From: Drosophila pseudoobscura
Taxonomy: Eukaryota > Arthropoda > Insecta > Diptera > Drosophilidae
Length of the DNA stretch: 64,000 nucleotides
Direction of reading: 5' to 3'
Assembly: GCF_009870125.1 (NCBI RefSeq)
Contig: NC_046683.1
Coordinates: 54,265,869-54,329,868 of the forward strand
The notes beneath the pieces were generated by a model. That model saw nothing but the letters and a program-made list of their open reading frames with translations, was not told the DNA's origin and did not search any database. Each line of letters starts with the position of its first letter. The stretch's first letter is position 1. The position numbers and the translations under genes are program-made. Shown piece after piece: positions 61,478-64,000 of the stretch.

Positions 61478-61690
61478 CAGCACTCGAAGGAGCTGGATAA
61501 CCGAACTCTGGAATTGGGCACAAATGATGATCCCTTGAAGTTTATTAATGTATCTTCATACCTACATATATTGAATATTAAATCTTATAGAAACAGAGAA
61601 CAGCTCTGCAAGCCACATTCGCACCCATGTTTTAACATAGGGAAATCCAATCCGCCAACAGAGGGGAATTTCTTCAAATCCCTGCCATAA
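61478..61690 (+). pseudogene. Possible detached last exon of the coiled-coil paralogue
   Basis: After a plausible branch and acceptor region (ATACTGACTGGATTCCTGCAAG) the DNA is open for 71 codons, starting QHSKELDNRTLELGTNDD and ending with a TAA at 61688. The first part has the style of the coiled-coil family. No good donor lies before the stop of the ORF at 61141-61437, so the join is not supported as it stands. Confidence 0.22.
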
Positions 61691-62584
61691 AAAAGGAACC
61701 CCATGACTTGAACTGAAGAAATAATGTTCCCCCATAACAGATGGCATAACAGGCTCTGGCCTGGACCTGGGGTAACAATGGAATAGATTCTAGTTCAACC
61801 TATGTTATCATCGAAACTGATGAGTGCCTGAGGGTTGTGTTAGTCTTCTTCTCTTTGCCCTTAGGCTTATCTAAGTTTTTCTTGATATTAATAATTAATA
61901 GCCGTAAATTCCGTAAAATCTGGCCAGAATACACCCAGTGGACCTGCCGCAAGAGGACCTCTACGCTAGAAACCTGGACAGATAATTGATCCAAATAATA
62001 TCCCGCTCGAAATTCTTACACCTTGATGACACGCAATTATTTTTTTATTTTCATTCATTCTAAATATGTATGTTCAGTGACTTGTTTAAGTTGCTCTAAC
62101 AGTAACAGCAAACAACATAATTGTAGTTGTGATAATATTTTATACTCAAATAAAATTAAATAAAAAAATATATATATAAAATATAAAAAAAAACATAAAA
62201 TATATAAATCAAATATAGAAAAAAATAAATAAAATATAAAAATGAATAAATAAAATATATAAAAAATAATTAATAAATAAAATATAAAAACAAAAATCAA
62301 ATTGCTCAAAGTTAATGATAATCATTGAAGAAAAACGTAAAATATGTAAATATACACCTTATTTTGTTTTTACACGGTTTTGAAATAACACGGCTTGAAA
62401 ATCAAAATTTTTTAATGTTTTTTCCCGATTTTATTATGTATGTTTTTTTTTTTAATTCCATTTAATTGCTCGTATTTACAACTTATTTTATACTTAAAGC
62501 AAACTATATTAAAGGTTAGGCTATGCAAGCCCAACATGTGTGGTACGGCCGTGAAGCAATGCTTCACACATGTGCAGGCTTCGT
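61691..62584. other. AT-rich spacer
   Basis: Includes low-complexity ATAAAATATAAAAA sequence at about 62130-62300, which explains the hydrophobic ORF on the minus strand there. At 61905-61970 the plus strand reads RKFRKIWPEYTQWTCRK in one frame, which could be a short relic of a coding sequence. Nothing else is supported. Confidence 0.4.
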
Positions 62585-62762
62585 TTAGACTAACTGGACT
62601 TTTGTCTGGTGCTCAACAGCGCGCAGTTCCCTCATAATGGTCGCCGCGAAGCAGCTCGTCGCCTTCCAGTTTTCCGGGGACAGGAGCATGCACGGCACCA
62701 AGCTCTGCTTGACTACGGCTCCACCCAGCGCTTCTTCTGGCCGCTGGCGCTGAGCTGCGAAC
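62585..62762 (-). CDS. Coding-like terminal exon of an unidentified gene
   Basis: On the minus strand a good acceptor (TATATTTTCGTGTGGCAG) is followed by an open, GC3-rich frame of 59 codons ending with TAA at 62587-62585. It reads FAAQRQRPEEALGG, then VVKQSLVPCMLLSPENWK, then CFAATIMRELRAVEHQ. Third-position GC is far above the surrounding AT-rich DNA, which strongly suggests a real or recently real exon. I could not find upstream exons between 62763 and the right end on this strand. They may lie beyond the window, or this may be a relic. I do not recognise the family. Confidence 0.4.
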
Positions 62763-63619
62763 CTGCCACACGAAAATATAGCATATTTATTATGTATGTC
62801 TCTATATACATACATATGTAGATAAAAACACACATATGTACATATGTACATACATACATATCTCACCAACAGCTAGAAACCAAACGAAAACAAGAAAGAG
62901 CATAAAGATAATACATATGTATGTACATATGTACATACATACATACATATGTACATATTTGTTTCTCTTTCGTTTTTTTGCATAATTTAATTTAATTTAA
63001 ATTGCAAAATTTACTGGTCAGAGCGAAAAAATTAAGGGGAATTCCCTTTTTTGTGGAAATTTAAGGGGATTACTTATTTGCAATAGAAATGTGTTTGTAT
63101 TTAGTGAACTATCAATGCAATCAGACGTGTTTGGTAAAGACGTTTTCCAATTGTTTTCCTTAATTTAATCAGTTTTAGAAACAAGGATCCAATCACCTAT
63201 GTATGTATTTTTGCATACGATCAATGTACATATTTGTTTACACGGCTTTTTCAGGAACCAATCTACCGGGTAAAAACAGAATTATGTAGGTTTGATTTAT
63301 TAGTAATTACAAGTAATTTTTATTACATCATTTATATTGAATACGGTCCCTGATTAAAACTGCACAAATTACTTCCGACTCGGAAAGTGTTCTGCTCAGT
63401 GAGAGAAAAAGAGTTGACCGCCGTTTGCGAGCTATGTATGCTTCCGAGCGATAAGCAGTATCAGTATCAGTATCAGTATGATTAAAGCTATTTGTTCGAA
63501 TCACATAAGTACATAGGTTTAATCACACTTCAGATAAGATACTCATATCATTTTCCATAGATAATCAAGCTGAATCAATTTCCCTTTTTCAGTTAACATT
63601 TCTCTGCCAGAACGTAAAG
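62763..63619. other. Noncoding DNA with CATA/TATG arrays
   Basis: CATATGTACATACATA-type repeats lie at about 62808-62862 and 62912-62958. The rest is AT-rich, with a CAGTAT hexamer repeat (four units) at 63456-63479. No exon is seen. TTCTCTGCCAG at 63600-63610 is a good acceptor just before the next gene. Confidence 0.5.
62912..62958. repeat. CATA/TATG microsatellite
   Basis: Imperfect tandem ATGTACATATGTACATACAT units; a similar array lies 60-100 bases upstream and others at 56120 and 57001. Confidence 0.85.
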
Positions 63620-64000
63620 ATGGGTCAAACCATTGACAAGCCCCAGGAACTTGAATCCAAAAATGTTGATGACATGGAAAAGAAGATCGAAATTCGGCAA
63701 AAATACATAGCGGAAATGGCGAAGAGGCTATCCGGCCTGGAAGAAGTCCAAAAGGTAAATTTGTTTCCAAGCAATTGGGACGAAATACATCGTCTTAGGC
63801 TTAAAATCGAAGAAGAGCAAATATATTTGCGAGCAGACATTGATTCAAAACTCCGAAGGGTCGACAATGTGACAAATGAGTCTGGAGAGCCGATCGGAAA
63901 TCAAGCAGCCCTCGTAAAGGATGTGGAGGAGGAAAACAAAATATTTGAGAAGTTGGCCAAACTGGAACTGGATGTCCAATCACATAGGTCTTTGATTGAT
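63620..64000 (+). CDS. Third coiled-coil gene, cut by the window end
   Basis: An open frame of 127 codons runs to the end of the window. It starts MGQTIDKPQELESKNVDD, then continues with charged helical sequence (MEKKIEIRQKYIAEMAKRL, KIEEEQIYLRADIDSKL, VEEENKIFEKLAKLEL). Three features resemble the gene at 60122-60865: a SKNVDDMEKKIE / FKKIDHLIGELE match near the start, an acceptor (TTTCTCTGCCAG) just upstream that would join an earlier exon, and overall composition. The acceptor leads in frame through NVK into the ATG, so the annotated start may be internal to exon 2 and the first exon is not found. No membrane tail is visible before the window ends. Confidence 0.6.
   Translation, partial: MGQTIDKPQELESKNVDDMEKKIEIRQKYIAEMAKRLSGLEEVQKVNLFPSNWDEIHRLRLKIEEEQIYLRADIDSKLRRVDNVTNESGEPIGNQAALVKDVEEENKIFEKLAKLELDVQSHRSLID

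Overview
The window looks like nuclear DNA from a Drosophila of the obscura group (pseudoobscura/persimilis type). This is an inference from four things: very short canonical introns (54 to 74 bases) in GC3-rich exons; fragments that read like DINE-1/SGM-type Helitron-derived repeats; a 5'-truncated I-like non-LTR retrotransposon; and very dense simple repeats typical of insect noncoding DNA. There is no bacterial operon layout, CRISPR array, rRNA or tRNA that I can see. Most of the 64 kb is noncoding, and almost all long open frames in it come from microsatellites.

Layout. From 1 to 9.4 kb is noncoding DNA with simple repeats and one repeat relic near 8.06-8.57 kb. From 9.48 to 10.62 kb on the plus strand is a mitochondrial carrier gene of the dicarboxylate-carrier type. 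A broken carrier copy lies on the minus strand at 12.24-12.88 kb. From 12.9 to 34.5 kb is a gene desert holding the I-like retrotransposon (17.35-18.14 kb), a possible mariner end (19.17 kb), a 40-base minisatellite (22.38 kb) and a 160-base tandem duplication (24.94-25.23 kb). From 34.57 to 42.04 kb three two-exon genes lie on the minus strand: a protein with two C2H2 zinc fingers, and two tandem DUF229 (alkaline-phosphatase-superfamily-like) membrane-anchored proteins of 718 and 670 residues. A DINE-like element lies between the two DUF229 genes. From 42 to 60 kb is again mostly noncoding, apart from a spliced 80-codon ORF at 48.09-48.38 kb with a broken copy of its last exon at 47.28-47.41 kb. 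From 60.12 kb to the right end is a cluster of small coiled-coil genes on the plus strand (at least two, with a third running off the window) and an isolated coding-like terminal exon on the minus strand at 62.59-62.76 kb.

The genes do not form one obvious pathway. The shared theme is local duplication followed by decay or homogenisation: carrier plus pseudogene, the DUF229 pair with a mosaic of near-identical and diverged segments, the 47-48 kb block, and the coiled-coil cluster. The least explained parts are the coiled-coil family, one member of which ends in a hydrophobic tail, and the 47.2-48.6 kb gene-like block. I recognise neither as a named family. No database search was possible, so family names rest on motifs read by eye.
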